From NCBI RefSeq assembly GCF_028609805.1, contig NZ_CP063189.1, positions 310,001-374,000 of the forward strand: a stretch of DNA of 64,000 nucleotides. The letters are read 5' to 3'. The stretch comes from Corynebacterium massiliense DSM 45435 (lineage in GTDB: Bacteria > Actinomycetota > Actinomycetes > Mycobacteriales > Mycobacteriaceae). The notes beneath the pieces are model-generated. The model was given only the letters and a program-made list of their open reading frames with translations. It searched no databases and was not told the origin of the DNA. The translations under genes were made by a program, and so were the position numbers. Positions within the stretch are counted from its first letter, which is position 1; each line of letters starts with the position of its first letter. Positions 31,537 to 40,968 of the stretch are shown piece after piece.

Positions 31537-32848
31537 GGCGGTCTCCTTCCGTCTTCAGGTGAATCTTGTGCTTGTGCGACCGGGCGGGGCGCAGCGTCGG
31601 GTGCCAGACGTCGACCTCGCGTACCTCAACCTCGCGCAGCATGGCCGGTTTCGGCGCCTCCACGTGGAGCGGGTGTGCCTTCACCGGGTCCACAGAGATG
31701 TGGCGCAACGGCTGCGGGGTGGGCAGCGAGACCGGCTTCTTGCGGAACTTCGGCGTCGTGCTGATCTTCTTCAAGCGCTTCGCCGGGGCCGCCTTCGGGG
31801 TCTTGAGGCGCTGCGGCTGCGGCACCCGGACCTTGGTGATCCGGTTGAGCGGCTGGACCTCGATGGGGCGCAGCTTCGCCGGGCGCGGCGCCTCGACACG
31901 GCGCAGGCGGTGATCTTCCGGCGCCGTCACGCGGCGCGGCGTGTGATCCTCCGGCGCCGAGATGCGACGCAGCGGGCGCTCTTCGGGAGTGGAGACGACG
32001 CGCGCCTCATGCTCCTGCGGCTCGCCCACCGCGCGCAGCGGACGCTGCTCGGGCGCGGAGACGGAACGGGCCTCGTGCTCGCGGGCACTGCCGATAGCAC
32101 GCAGCTCCTTCGGCTCCGGGGCCTCGACCGAGCGGACCTCCGGCTCCTCGCCGCGGGAGATCCCGCGCAGTTCCTTGATGGAGGTGACCTCGATCGGGGT
32201 CAGTTCCTTAAGGCCGACCGACGTGACCGGGGAGGTGACGTCAGTGTGGTGGGAGTGCGGAACGATGGCCTCGATGAGCGGTCGGTGGGCAATATCCTGG
32301 CGCGTTACGCGCTCACCGGGCACCGACTCGCCGACGGTGACATTGACGCGGCTGACGGTGTAGCCGGTGTAGACGCGAATGGCCTCCGCGATGACGTAAC
32401 GGGTTTCCTCCGCCACGGCGGTGACCGGGGACGGCCACGTCACGGCGATGTCGGCCGTAGCGGCGGCAAGCTGCCGCTCGCCGTCCAGCTGGACGTTGAT
32501 GCGCGGGTACCCGCGCCCGCCGAGGCCGGCCAGGCGGGCATCGAGATCCGCGATGCCCGGGATCTGGCGCACGGCTTTTTCCACGACGCGCTCGACGCCG
32601 CGCGGGGCAATGTCCGTGTGGCCGCGGTGGGTTCCCGGCTGATCGGACTGGTAACCGGAGTCGCGCATCTCCGCGATGTCGCGGGCATCCGGGTCGAAGG
32701 CGGCGGCGCGGTCATCGGCCGACTGCGCAAACGCAGCCCGCTGATCCACGGCGGCCCGCTCGTCCCCTTGGGCGTGGGACGGCTGCTGCGGGGCCGCTGG
32801 ATAAGCGCCCGCGCCGGACGCCGGTGATTGAGCGTTCGGGTTGGTCAT
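31529..32848 (-). CDS. Asp23/Gls24-domain protein with long basic repeat tail
   Basis: 439 residues. Residues 1-75 are disordered (Ala/Gln/Asp-rich). An Asp23/Gls24-like domain lies at about 80-200 (GVERVVEKAVRQIPGIADLD; VIAEAIRVYTGYTVSRVNVTV). From about 210 to the end the chain consists of roughly 12-14-residue imperfect repeats, of the form APEDH-x-LRRV or PEERPLRRIS, very rich in Arg, Pro and Glu, becoming more basic toward the end. The tail has no membrane segment. Binding to nucleic acid, teichoic or other anionic polymer, or a scaffold role, are all open. Start overlaps the DUF2273 stop (TAATG). Confidence 0.7.
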   Translation of the reverse strand: MTNPNAQSPASGAGAYPAAPQQPSHAQGDERAAVDQRAAFAQSADDRAAAFDPDARDIAEMRDSGYQSDQPGTHRGHTDIAPRGVERVVEKAVRQIPGIADLDARLAGLGGRGYPRINVQLDGERQLAAATADIAVTWPSPVTAVAEETRYVIAEAIRVYTGYTVSRVNVTVGESVPGERVTRQDIAHRPLIEAIVPHSHHTDVTSPVTSVGLKELTPIEVTSIKELRGISRGEEPEVRSVEAPEPKELRAIGSAREHEARSVSAPEQRPLRAVGEPQEHEARVVSTPEERPLRRISAPEDHTPRRVTAPEDHRLRRVEAPRPAKLRPIEVQPLNRITKVRVPQPQRLKTPKAAPAKRLKKISTTPKFRKKPVSLPTPQPLRHISVDPVKAHPLHVEAPKPAMLREVEVREVDVWHPTLRPARSHKHKIHLKTEGDRRG

Positions 32849-33042
32849 TAACCCCGACCCTTGTCGCTACCGACGATGCTGCCCCAGATTGCGCCCAAGT
32901 CAATCCGGCCGTCGTAGTGAGCGCCCACGACGCCGCCGACAGCAGCCAGGAGAATCGCCAACAGTGCCCACCACAATCCGTAGGTGAGGAAGAAGGCGAG
33001 AACCAAGCCGAAGATGATGCCTAAAGTGGTGTAATTCTTCAT
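32848..33042 (-). CDS. DUF2273-like small membrane protein
   Basis: 64 residues with two hydrophobic helices (about 7-24 and 26-43) and a short charged end (DKGRG). Small DUF2273 proteins recur in Asp23/AmaP clusters. GAAGCTC precedes the ATG on the minus strand. It follows a terminator-like hairpin and so may be read from an internal promoter. Confidence 0.7.
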   Translation of the reverse strand: MKNYTTLGIIFGLVLAFFLTYGLWWALLAILLAAVGGVVGAHYDGRIDLGAIWGSIVGSDKGRG

Positions 33043-33113
33043 AAGAGCTTCCTTGATCTGACGCCGCGTTGCCGGCTCAGCGGCAACGGGAAAGCGTCGG
33101 GCAAAGGTGGATA

Positions 33114-33146
33114 TAGAATAAAGGCCACTAGCAGGGCGCTAGTGGC
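33114..33146 (-). terminator. Terminator-like hairpin inside the Asp23 cluster
   Basis: A perfect 9-bp stem, GCCACTAGC with GCTAGTGGC, five-base loop, followed on the minus strand by CTTTATTCT. It lies between the two upstream Asp23 genes and DUF2273, and may lower expression of the distal genes relative to the first two. Confidence 0.65.
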
Positions 33147-33186
33147 GAGCTCGGGCTATGTAAACCAGGTCTGGCGGGCTCGGCGT

Positions 33187-33537
33187 CTAGCGGGCAAATC
33201 CGTTTCCGTCGCGGAAGCTGCCGGTAACGTCGGCGATTTCAACATCGACGCGGGACAGTTCGGGGCACGCCCGTTCTGCAGCGTCACGCACGGCGTCACC
33301 CAAGTCGGCGAGCGGTACGCCCGCTCCGACGTTGGCAACAACGTGGATTTCGATGTGGGAATCATCCCGCGGCGACGGGCGGCGGATCCCCTCGATGCGC
33401 TTCTTAGGGAAGAACAACGAGACGTCGCCGAACTGACCGCCGGCCAGGGAGTCGACACCGCGGACAGCCGCCACGGCATCGACAATGGCTTGCGCCTGAT
33501 CGACCCCGAGCTCGAAGTGTGCTCGTGGTTCGGTCAT
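33187..33537 (-). CDS. Asp23/Gls24-like small protein
   Basis: 116 residues, no membrane segment. The sequence AQAIVDAVAAVRGVDSLAGG, then IEIHVVANVGAGVPLADLG, then VRDAAERACPELSRVDVEIADV has the helix-strand pattern of Asp23 domains. It starts 6 bases after the stop of the upstream Asp23 gene and is likely cotranscribed. Confidence 0.65.
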   Translation of the reverse strand: MTEPRAHFELGVDQAQAIVDAVAAVRGVDSLAGGQFGDVSLFFPKKRIEGIRRPSPRDDSHIEIHVVANVGAGVPLADLGDAVRDAAERACPELSRVDVEIADVTGSFRDGNGFAR

Positions 33538-33543
33538 AGCGTC

Positions 33544-34071
33544 TTAGCGGCCCTGGTTCTGGGAGATAGCCTGCTGCTCGTCCTGGTCGTCGTCATCCTC
33601 GCCCGGGAGCTTGACGTCGTGGACGGTGACGTCGACGGCCTCAACGTTCAGGCCGGTCATGCGCTCAACGGCGTTGATGATGTTGCGACGGATTGCCTCC
33701 GCCAGCTCGTGGATGGCGACACCGTACTCAGCGTTGATAGCAACGTCGATGTTGGCGGAGCCCTCATCAACGTCAACGTTCACGCCCTGGCGGACGTCCT
33801 CGGAGCCGCCGAAGGACTCGCGGATGGAACCCAGCATGCGGGCGCCGCCACCACCGAGGCTGTCCACACCGGAGACCTCGCGGGCAGCGATACCAGCGAT
33901 CTTGGCCACGACGGTGTCGTCGATGGTGGTGGTGCCGTGATCGGTGCTCAGGTTCTCGTTGCGCTGCTCCTGAACAGCGACATCGTTGCTGACCGGGGTG
34001 GCCTCGGTCTTGTTGCCGGACTTGGCCGGAGCGTTCTTGACGTCGTTGTTCTTGATGTTGTTGTCGGCCAT
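33544..34071 (-). CDS. Asp23/Gls24 family envelope stress response protein
   Basis: 175 residues. Disordered Asn/Lys/Thr-rich N-terminus (1-50), then a canonical Asp23 domain (TTIDDTVVAKIAGIAAREVSGVDSL ... VDVAINAEYGVAIHELAEAIRR ... VEAVDVTVHDVKLP), and an acidic tail. The ATG at 34071 has AAGGAG nine bases upstream and is preferred to the extended start at 34116. First gene of the cluster; product is probably abundant and membrane-associated through the AmaP-like partner. Confidence 0.85.
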   Translation of the reverse strand: MADNNIKNNDVKNAPAKSGNKTEATPVSNDVAVQEQRNENLSTDHGTTTIDDTVVAKIAGIAAREVSGVDSLGGGGARMLGSIRESFGGSEDVRQGVNVDVDEGSANIDVAINAEYGVAIHELAEAIRRNIINAVERMTGLNVEAVDVTVHDVKLPGEDDDDQDEQQAISQNQGR

Positions 34072-34871
34072 TAAGGACCACTCCTTCACAAAGTTGCGTG
34101 TCGAAATCGAACCCAAGGCAGGCCGCTAGCCGCTGGAAGAAGCGACTGTGTGCCTGTGGCCAAGACAATGCCTGTGGCCAACCGGGGCTGACACCACGAC
34201 GCTACCGGCGTTCGGCGAAACGTGGCGGGCTGGAAGGGGTTTGATACCAAACCTTTACATTTCGAAACGCCCCGGGCCTGCGACACCGTGGGCGACGAGT
34301 GCGCGCGACGGGTAGTGGGTGATGTTGCCCACGATCATCGGCAAGCACCTGCGGGATGATTTGGATCATCTCCGCGGCGATGCTTTAATGCAATGGTTGC
34401 TTTAACACAGCGACCTGTCGTGCCCTCTGGTAGGGCGGGTCGTTGCTGGTGAAGCGAACATGACGCCTTCGGGTCCGCCAGTGTGCGGAGGGAGGGTCAG
34501 CTGATCGGGCTAGGTCCGCCATGGAGCGAAGACATCCCGAGATGTATGACCCGAGAAGGGGCATGGCAAATAAACAGCGGCAGTAGACGAAGATTTCGGT
34601 TCGACTACGTGTAATGCGTGAAAACCGTCCTCTTCGTCTGGCACATGACGAAGCAGCTTCCGTACTGGAAGGTGCGGACTTGAGCACTGCGTTCGGCGTT
34701 TGTTTGCCAATGCACCTCGAGGAGGCGTCATGAAAGTCCAGACAACTGGCGTTGTGCCGTTGCCTTCCACGAAGGCGGACAACGTTATAGAGAACGACAA
34801 GCAAGACCCACCGCTGCACGCCCCGGATACGCCGGGAATGTGAACGTGGGGAAGCGAGGAAGAGGATAAGC
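34072..34871. promoter_or_regulatory. Divergent regulatory region between the Asp23 cluster and the S10 operon (800 bases)
   Basis: No gene was recognised on either strand. On the Asp23 side are two direct copies of TGCCTGTGGCCAA (34151-34163 and 34169-34181, 18-bp period) and an inverted repeat GGTTTG-N4-CAAACC (34238-34253). On the rpsJ side are a possible promoter TTGGAT (34361) with TTTAAT (34384), a folded element CGACC...GGTCG enclosing GCCCT/AGGGC (34411-34442), and AGACGAAGA (34585-34593) facing TCTTCGTCT (34631-34639). The S10 leader would be close to 480 bases. Confidence 0.5.
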
Positions 34872-35177
34872 GTGGCCGGACAGAAAATCCGCATTCGGCT
34901 GAAGGCCTACGACCACGAGGCGATCGACGCTTCTGCAAAGAAGATCGTCGAGACTGTCACCCGCACGGGTGTCCGCGTCGTTGGTCCGGTGCCGCTGCCG
35001 ACTGAAAAGAACGTGTACGCCGTTATTCGTTCTCCACACAAGTACAAGGACTCGCGCGAGCACTTCGAGATGCGCACTCACAAGCGCCTGATCGACATCC
35101 TCGACCCGACCCCGAAGACCGTGGACGCTCTCATGCGTATCGATCTTCCGGCGAGTGTCGATGTGAACATCCAGTGA
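34872..35177 (+). CDS. rpsJ: 30S ribosomal protein S10
   Basis: 101 residues, GTG start behind GAGGAAGAGGA. S10 is part of the 30S head and also acts with NusB in antitermination. The [19 protein letters not shown] and [12 protein letters not shown] motifs are typical. First gene of the S10 operon. Confidence 0.98.
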   Translation: MAGQKIRIRLKAYDHEAIDASAKKIVETVTRTGVRVVGPVPLPTEKNVYAVIRSPHKYKDSREHFEMRTHKRLIDILDPTPKTVDALMRIDLPASVDVNIQ

Positions 35178-35209
35178 TCGACGACTAAATCTTTGGTGGA
35201 GAAATACTA

Positions 35210-35866
35210 ATGAGTGAAAACGAGATCAAGGGCATTCTGGGCAAAAAGCTCGGCATGACCCAGGTCTTCGACGACGAGAACCGCGTTGTGCCGGTCACCG
35301 TCGTGGAGGCTGGGCCGTGCGTGGTTACCCAGATTCGCACCGCAGAAACCGATGGCTACAACGCCATCCAGATCGCATTTGGCGACATCGACCCGCGCAA
35401 GACCAAGAAGCCGCAGGCTGGTCACTTCAAGAAGGCCGGCGTGACCCCGCGCCGCCACGTCGCGGAGATCCGCATGGACGACGTCTCCGGCTACGAGGTT
35501 GGCCAGGACGTCACCGTCGACATCTTCGACGGCGTTGACTTCGTCGACGTCACCGGCACCTCCAAGGGCCACGGCTACGCCGGCGCTATGAAGCGCCACG
35601 GCTTCGCCGGCCAGGGCGCTGCCCACGGTAACCAGGCCGCTCACCGCCGCGTCGGTGGCATCGGTGGCGCTGCTACCCCGGGCCGCGTCTTCAAGGGCAA
35701 GCGCATGGCAGGTCGCATGGGCAATGACCGCGTGACCACCCAGAACCTGAAGCTTCAGAAGATCGATGCCGAGTCCAACCTGCTGCTCATCAAGGGTGCT
35801 ATCCCGGGTGTGCGCGGCGGACTCGTCACCGTTAAGACCGCAGTGAAGGGCGGTGCACACGCATGA
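35210..35866 (+). CDS. rplC: 50S ribosomal protein L3
   Basis: 218 residues. L3 binds near the peptidyl transferase centre and starts 50S assembly. The loop motif [16 protein letters not shown] and [14 protein letters not shown] are visible. GGTGGAGAAA precedes the ATG. Overlaps rplD by ATGA. Confidence 0.98.
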   Translation: MSENEIKGILGKKLGMTQVFDDENRVVPVTVVEAGPCVVTQIRTAETDGYNAIQIAFGDIDPRKTKKPQAGHFKKAGVTPRRHVAEIRMDDVSGYEVGQDVTVDIFDGVDFVDVTGTSKGHGYAGAMKRHGFAGQGAAHGNQAAHRRVGGIGGAATPGRVFKGKRMAGRMGNDRVTTQNLKLQKIDAESNLLLIKGAIPGVRGGLVTVKTAVKGGAHA

Positions 35867-36522
35867 GCAACCTCCAGCTAGACGTCCACACCGCTGACGG
35901 CAGCACCAACGGCCAGGTCGAACTCCCGGCAGCCATCTTCGACACCGAGGTGTCGATCCCGCTGCTGCACCAGGTCGTGACCGCGCAGCTCGCCGCTGCC
36001 CGCCAGGGCACCCACGCCACCAAGACCCGTGGCATGGTGTCCGGCGGTGGCCGCAAGCCCTTCCGTCAGAAGGGCACCGGCCGTGCCCGTCAGGGTTCCA
36101 TCCGCGCTCCGCACTACGTGGGCGGCGGCACCGTGCACGGTCCGCAGCCGCGTAACTACGCGCAGCGCACCCCGAAGAAGATGATCAAGGCTGCTCTCCA
36201 CGGCGCACTGTCTGACCGTGCCCGCAACGAGCGCATCCACGTCATCGAGGAGCTCGTCCCGGGCCAGCAGCCGTCCACCAAGGCGGCCAAGGCCTTCCTC
36301 GAGCGCCTCACCGAGCGCAAGAACATCCTGCTGGTCATCGGCCGCGAGGACCTCAACGCTCGTCGCAGCGCGAACAACCTGCCGAACGTCCGCATCCTCG
36401 ACGCCGGCCAGCTGAACGCCTACGACGTTCTTGACTCGGATGACGTTGTGTTCTCCGTGGAGGCCCTGCACACCTTCGTCAACCGCGTCACCGGCGCGGA
36501 TAAGGAGGCCAACAATGGCTAA
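35863..36522 (+). CDS. rplD: 50S ribosomal protein L4
   Basis: 219 residues. L4 lines the exit tunnel and in many bacteria autoregulates the S10 operon. The tunnel loop [19 protein letters not shown] is intact, with no macrolide-type deletion seen. Coupled to rplC by ATGA and overlapping rplW by 8 bases. Confidence 0.98.
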   Translation: MSNLQLDVHTADGSTNGQVELPAAIFDTEVSIPLLHQVVTAQLAAARQGTHATKTRGMVSGGGRKPFRQKGTGRARQGSIRAPHYVGGGTVHGPQPRNYAQRTPKKMIKAALHGALSDRARNERIHVIEELVPGQQPSTKAAKAFLERLTERKNILLVIGREDLNARRSANNLPNVRILDAGQLNAYDVLDSDDVVFSVEALHTFVNRVTGADKEANNG

Positions 36523-36817
36523 GATTGCCAACCCGCGGGACATCATCCTTGCCCCGGTTGTGTCCGAGAAGTCCTACGGCCTCATGGAGCAGAACACCTA
36601 CACGTTCTACGTGGCCACGGACTCCAACAAGACTCAGATCAAGAATGCCGTGGAGCAGATCTTCGGCGTGAAGGTCGACTCCGTGAACACCGTCAACCGC
36701 GAGGGTAAGCGCAAGCGCACCCGTACCGGCTGGGGTCGTCGCAAGTCCACCAAGCGCGCCTACGTGACGCTCCGTGAGGGCAGCGACTCCATCGACATCT
36801 TTGGCGCTGGCGCCTAA
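36515..36817 (+). CDS. rplW: 50S ribosomal protein L23
   Basis: 100 residues. L23 sits at the tunnel exit and docks trigger factor and SRP. ATG 36515 has TAAGGAGG upstream, inside the rplD end; longer upstream reading is overlap only. The [18 protein letters not shown]-terminal segment is typical. Confidence 0.97.
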   Translation: MAKIANPRDIILAPVVSEKSYGLMEQNTYTFYVATDSNKTQIKNAVEQIFGVKVDSVNTVNREGKRKRTRTGWGRRKSTKRAYVTLREGSDSIDIFGAGA

Positions 36818-36846
36818 GACGAGACGTCGAGAAGTAAGGAAGAATT

Positions 36847-37683
36847 ATGGCTATTCGTAAATACAAGCCGACAACTCCGGGTCGCCGCGCATCCTCCGTC
36901 TCCAAGTTCGAGGAAATCACTCGTTCCAAGCCGGAGAAGTCCCTGCTGCGTCCCCTGAGCAAGACCGGTGGTCGTAACAACTACGGCCGCATCACCACCC
37001 GCCACATCGGCGGTGGCCACAAGCGCCGCTACCGTCTCATCGACTTCCGCCGCAACGACAAGGACGGCATCCCGGCAAAGGTCGCTCACATCGAGTACGA
37101 CCCGAACCGCACCGCCAACATCGCTCTGCTGCACTACGCGGACGGTGAGAAGCGCTACATCATCGCCCCGAAGGGCCTGAAGCAGCACGCGACGGTTGAG
37201 TCCGGTCGAGGTGCTGACATCAAGGTGGGTAACAACCTGCCGCTGCGCAACATCCCAACCGGTACCACCATCCACGCTGTTGAGCTCAAGCCGGGCGCTG
37301 GTGCCAAGCTGGCTCGTTCCGCCGGTGCGTCCATCCAGCTGCTCGGTAAGGAAGGTAAGTACGCAGTGCTGCGTATGCCGTCTTCCGAGATCCGCCGCGT
37401 GGACATCCGCTGCCGCGCCACCGTGGGTGAGGTCGGCAACGCTGACCAGATGAACATCCGCTGGGGCAAGGCCGGCCGTATGCGTTGGAAGGGCGTTCGC
37501 CCGACCGTCCGTGGTGTTGTTATGAACCCGGTCGACCACCCGCACGGTGGTGGTGAGGGTCGTACCTCCGGTGGCCGCCACCCTGTGTCCCCGTGGGGCC
37601 AGAAGGAAGGCCGTACCCGGAACCCGAACCGGTACTCCAACAACATGATCGTCCGCCGTCGTCGCCCGAACAAGAAGCGCTAA
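36847..37683 (+). CDS. rplB: 50S ribosomal protein L2
   Basis: 278 residues. L2 is essential for subunit association and peptidyl transferase structure. [12 protein letters not shown], and the C-terminal [21 protein letters not shown] with the conserved histidine, are present. AAGGAAG precedes the ATG. Confidence 0.98.
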   Translation: MAIRKYKPTTPGRRASSVSKFEEITRSKPEKSLLRPLSKTGGRNNYGRITTRHIGGGHKRRYRLIDFRRNDKDGIPAKVAHIEYDPNRTANIALLHYADGEKRYIIAPKGLKQHATVESGRGADIKVGNNLPLRNIPTGTTIHAVELKPGAGAKLARSAGASIQLLGKEGKYAVLRMPSSEIRRVDIRCRATVGEVGNADQMNIRWGKAGRMRWKGVRPTVRGVVMNPVDHPHGGGEGRTSGGRHPVSPWGQKEGRTRNPNRYSNNMIVRRRRPNKKR

Positions 37684-37696
37684 GAGGAGGTAACCA

Positions 37697-37975
37697 ATGC
37701 CACGCAGCCTAAAGAAGGGCCCGTTCGTCGATGAGCACCTCCTCAACAAGGTGGATGCTCAAAACGACGCTGGCACCAAGAAGGTCATCAAGACCTGGTC
37801 TCGCCGTTCCACCATTCTCCCCGACTTCATCGGTCACACCTTCGCCGTCCACGACGGCCGCAAGCATGTGCCGGTGTTCATCGAGGACTCCATGGTTGGT
37901 CACAAGCTCGGCGAGTTCGTACCGACCAAGACCTTTAAGGGTCACGTTAAGGATGACAAGAAGGGACGTCGATAA
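37697..37975 (+). CDS. rpsS: 30S ribosomal protein S19
   Basis: 92 residues, normal length. S19 works with S13 in the 30S head. [19 protein letters not shown] and the [18 protein letters not shown] signature are present; AGAGGAGG stands before the ATG. Confidence 0.98.
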   Translation: MPRSLKKGPFVDEHLLNKVDAQNDAGTKKVIKTWSRRSTILPDFIGHTFAVHDGRKHVPVFIEDSMVGHKLGEFVPTKTFKGHVKDDKKGRR

Positions 37976-37978
37976 GCG

Positions 37979-38341
37979 ATGAGTGACACCATCACTAGCG
38001 CATCCGCCACGGCCCGTTACGTCCGCGTCACCCCGATGAAGGCACGCCGCGTCATCGATCTGGTTCGCGGCAAGACCGTGTCCGAGGCTCTGGCCATTCT
38101 GAAGTACGCGCCGCAGGCCGCTTCCAAGCCGGTTGCGAAGGTCATCGCCTCCGCAGCCGCCAACGCCGAGAACAACTTCGGCCTGGACCCGCGCACGCTC
38201 TTCGTGTCTGAGATTTACGCGAACGAGGGACCGACCATGCGTCGCTTCCAGCCGCGTGCTCAGGGCCGTGCATTCATGATCCGTAAGCGCACCAGCCACA
38301 TCACCGTGGTGGTCGAGAGCCAGAAGGAAGGGGCCAAGTAA
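37979..38341 (+). CDS. rplV: 50S ribosomal protein L22
   Basis: 120 residues. L22 spans the exit tunnel. The [18 protein letters not shown]-terminus and tunnel hairpin [20 protein letters not shown] are intact. Its stop overlaps the rpsC start (TAATG). Confidence 0.98.
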   Translation: MSDTITSASATARYVRVTPMKARRVIDLVRGKTVSEALAILKYAPQAASKPVAKVIASAAANAENNFGLDPRTLFVSEIYANEGPTMRRFQPRAQGRAFMIRKRTSHITVVVESQKEGAK

Positions 38342-39087
38342 TGGGCCAGAAAATCCATCCTCACGGCCTACGTTTGGGTATCACTTCCAACTGGAAGACC
38401 CACTGGTACGCCGACAAGGACTACGCCAGCTACGTAGCCGAGGACATCAAGATCCGCGAGTACCTGTCCAAGGGTCTCGAGCGCGCCGGCATCGCCGACG
38501 TCGTCATCGAGCGCACCCGTGACCGGGTCCGCGTGGACATCCACACCGCACGCCCGGGCATCGTCATCGGCCGTCGCGGCGCAGAGGCAGACCGCATCCG
38601 TCGCGGCCTGGAGAAGCTGACCGGCAAGATGGTCGCGCTCAACATTCTCGAGGTCAAGCAGATCGATGCCAACGCCACCCTCGTTGCTCAGTCCATCGCT
38701 GAGCAGCTGGTCAACCGCGTTGCTTTCCGCCGCGCGATGCGCCGCGCCATCCAGGGCGCGATGCGTCAGCCGCAGGTCAAGGGCATCAAGATTGTCTGCT
38801 CCGGCCGTCTGGGCGGCTCCGAGATGGGTCGTGTCGAGCGCTACCACGAGGGTCGCGTTCCGCTGCACACCCTGCGTGCGGAGATCGACTACGGCACCGC
38901 TGAGGCGCACACGACCTTCGGTCGCATCGGCGTCAAGGTGTGGATCTACAAGGGCGACGTCGTCGGCGGCGTCCGCGAGTCCGAACTGAACGCACCGGCA
39001 GCCGGCCGCGGTGGCCGCGACCGCAAGGGTGGTCGCCGCCGCGGTGGTCAGCGCCGGCAGCGCGCACAGCAGAAGCAGGAGGGCTAA
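38341..39087 (+). CDS. rpsC: 30S ribosomal protein S3
   Basis: 248 residues. S3 is part of the mRNA entry site. The KH domain motif [19 protein letters not shown] and the C-terminal [20 protein letters not shown] are present; the extra basic C-terminal tail ([13 protein letters not shown]) is common in actinobacteria. Confidence 0.98.
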   Translation: MGQKIHPHGLRLGITSNWKTHWYADKDYASYVAEDIKIREYLSKGLERAGIADVVIERTRDRVRVDIHTARPGIVIGRRGAEADRIRRGLEKLTGKMVALNILEVKQIDANATLVAQSIAEQLVNRVAFRRAMRRAIQGAMRQPQVKGIKIVCSGRLGGSEMGRVERYHEGRVPLHTLRAEIDYGTAEAHTTFGRIGVKVWIYKGDVVGGVRESELNAPAAGRGGRDRKGGRRRGGQRRQRAQQKQEG

Positions 39088-39089
39088 TC

Positions 39090-39506
39090 ATGCTAGTTCC
39101 CAAGCGCGTGAAGTGGCGCCGCCAGCACCGCCCGGGTCGCAGTGGCGTCTCCAAGGGTGGCACCAAAATCAACTTCGGCGACTACGCCATCCAGGCCCTC
39201 GAGCCGGCGTACGTCACCAACCGTCAGATTGAGGCTGCCCGTATTGCCATCAACCGCCACGTCAAGCGTGGCGGCAAGGTCTGGATCACCATCTTCCCGG
39301 ACCGCCCGCTGACCCAGAAGCCGCTCGGTGTCCGTCAGGGTTCCGGTAAGGGCAACGTGGAAAAGTGGGTGGCTAACGTTAAGCCGGGTCGCATTCTCTT
39401 CGAGATGAGCTACCCGAACGACGAAGTTGCCATCGAGGCTCTTCGCCGCGCCGGCCAGAAGCTGCCGTGCAAGTTCCGCATCATCAAGAAGGAGGACCAG
39501 TACTAA
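39090..39506 (+). CDS. rplP: 50S ribosomal protein L16
   Basis: 138 residues. L16 lies near the A site. [19 protein letters not shown] and [19 protein letters not shown] are characteristic. GGAGGGC precedes the ATG, and the stop overlaps rpmC (TAATG). Confidence 0.98.
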   Translation: MLVPKRVKWRRQHRPGRSGVSKGGTKINFGDYAIQALEPAYVTNRQIEAARIAINRHVKRGGKVWITIFPDRPLTQKPLGVRQGSGKGNVEKWVANVKPGRILFEMSYPNDEVAIEALRRAGQKLPCKFRIIKKEDQY

Positions 39507-39736
39507 TGGCTACCGGTACCCCCGCCCACGAGTTCCGCGAACTGGACAACGCCGATCTGGAGAAGCGCCTGGCCGATGCGAAGGAAGAGCTGTTCAACCT
39601 TCGTTTCCAGAAGGCGACTGGCCAGCTGACCAACAACCGCCGAGTCAGCACGGTCAAGCGCGACATCGCTCGCATCTACACCGTGCTGCGCGAGCGTGAG
39701 CTTGGTCTGTCCACCGTCCCGGGAGCTGAGGGCTAA
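39506..39736 (+). CDS. rpmC: 50S ribosomal protein L29
   Basis: 76 residues. Two-helix protein near the tunnel exit; [17 protein letters not shown] and [17 protein letters not shown] are the family motifs. The start ATG is fused to the rplP stop, with AAGGAGGA just upstream. Confidence 0.97.
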   Translation: MATGTPAHEFRELDNADLEKRLADAKEELFNLRFQKATGQLTNNRRVSTVKRDIARIYTVLRERELGLSTVPGAEG

Positions 39737-39738
39737 CC

Positions 39739-40035
39739 ATGAGTGAGGCAAACGTGACTGAAACCAATCAGGCTCAGAAGAAGGAAAAGGGCGCTCGCAA
39801 GGTTCGCACCGGCTACGTCGTCTCCGACAAGATGACGAAGACCATCGTCGTCGAGCTGGAGGAGCGCAAGCAGCACGCCCTTTACGGCAAGATCCAGCGC
39901 TTTAGCAAGAAGGTTAAGGCGCACGACGAGGAAGAGATTGCAGGGATCGGCGACCGCGTTCGCATCGCCGAGACCCGCCCGCTGTCCAAGGACAAGCACT
40001 TCCGCCTCGTCGAGATCGTCGAGAAGGCTAAGTAA
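39739..40035 (+). CDS. rpsQ: 30S ribosomal protein S17
   Basis: 98 residues, with about 18 polar residues before the conserved [17 protein letters not shown] core. S17 is a primary 16S binder. Last gene of the S10 operon here, because a strong terminator and a 4.5-kb accessory insert separate it from rplN. Confidence 0.97.
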   Translation: MSEANVTETNQAQKKEKGARKVRTGYVVSDKMTKTIVVELEERKQHALYGKIQRFSKKVKAHDEEEIAGIGDRVRIAETRPLSKDKHFRLVEIVEKAK

Positions 40036-40060
40036 GCTCTAGCCCTCGACGTCACAGACG

Positions 40061-40100
40061 CGAAACCCCCGCACCCAGTGTGTGGGGGTTTCGCCGTTTT
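40061..40100 (+). terminator. Terminator at the end of the S10 operon
   Basis: CGAAACCCCCGCAC (40061-40074) pairs with GTGTGGGGGTTTCG (40079-40092) around a 4-base loop, followed by CCGTTTT. One mismatch at most in the stem. Confidence 0.92.
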
Positions 40101-40206
40101 CCGGTAGGTGCCCCGCAGCCTGCCGTGCTTGGCGATGCGCCACCCGGACCACCCTGTTAGCGTGAGGGGGTCTCTAACTTTTGCCACGGAAAGGACACCG
40201 CTTCCC

Positions 40207-40968
40207 ATGACCTCGCGCATCTTCCGTTTCGCCGCCGGCACCGTCTGCGCGGCGGGTGTTTTGGCGGTGTCCGGTTGCAGTGGAATGAACCTCCCCGGCC
40301 AGGGCGGTGGCAGCGAGTCGGATGCTGCCGCGGAGTCTGGCCCGCGCACGACCACGGTGGTTGTGACCCCGAGTGAGGAGGGCGAAGAGTCCGGCAAGGC
40401 GGCGTCCGCCCATGAATCCGAATCCGGGCCGGAGCCCGACAAGGACGCCGCGGGCGTTACGACCGGCGCGGGAAACAGGGGAGGAAAGTCCCACGGATCG
40501 GTGAAGGACGCGTACCAACGCGTACTCGCTAACCCAGGATCAGTGCCGGTAAACTACGACAACTACACGCCGGGCGCTTTCGAGTACGCTCTCGCCGACG
40601 TCAATGGTGATGGGACACCAGAAATGCTCCTGCGGGCTGGCGACGGCGACATCAAGCCGGTGGTGGTTGTCGCGGCGGAGGGCACATCAGGTGAGGTAAT
40701 TAGCACGGACGATGTGCTTCTCGATGGTGCCGCGACTGCCGGTGGGGCGCGGCGCGCAGTGGCCGCGGACCCGGATGGCAACGGTATCTATCAGTACGAA
40801 GGTATGAGCACGAGCCCAGAGCAGACCATCACCAAATACACTCTTAGCGGCTCGCGCCTTTCCGAGGTAGGCAGCAACGTGATCGAGCACGATGATCCAG
40901 TGCCTGGCACTCGTCTCGAATGGAGTGACGTATCAGATATGTCACTACTTGATGGGGTAGTGAACTAA
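40207..40968 (+). CDS. Putative lipoprotein
   Basis: 253 residues. Residues 1-22 form a signal peptide with lipobox VSGC, C22 or C23 being the lipidated cysteine. A Ser/Glu-rich linker (about 35-95) leads to a C-terminal domain with DVNGDGTPEMLLRAGDGD, a calcium-loop-like DxNxDG motif as in FG-GAP-type repeats. Family unknown to me. It opens the accessory island after the S10 terminator and meets the minus-strand permease gene tail to tail with a 4-base overlap. Confidence 0.65.
   Translation: MTSRIFRFAAGTVCAAGVLAVSGCSGMNLPGQGGGSESDAAAESGPRTTTVVVTPSEEGEESGKAASAHESESGPEPDKDAAGVTTGAGNRGGKSHGSVKDAYQRVLANPGSVPVNYDNYTPGAFEYALADVNGDGTPEMLLRAGDGDIKPVVVVAAEGTSGEVISTDDVLLDGAATAGGARRAVAADPDGNGIYQYEGMSTSPEQTITKYTLSGSRLSEVGSNVIEHDDPVPGTRLEWSDVSDMSLLDGVVN

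Noticed and set aside
34385-34938. Minus-strand frames across the S10 leader
   Set aside because: They overlap the rpsJ start and have no start context or domain; the region folds as a leader RNA.
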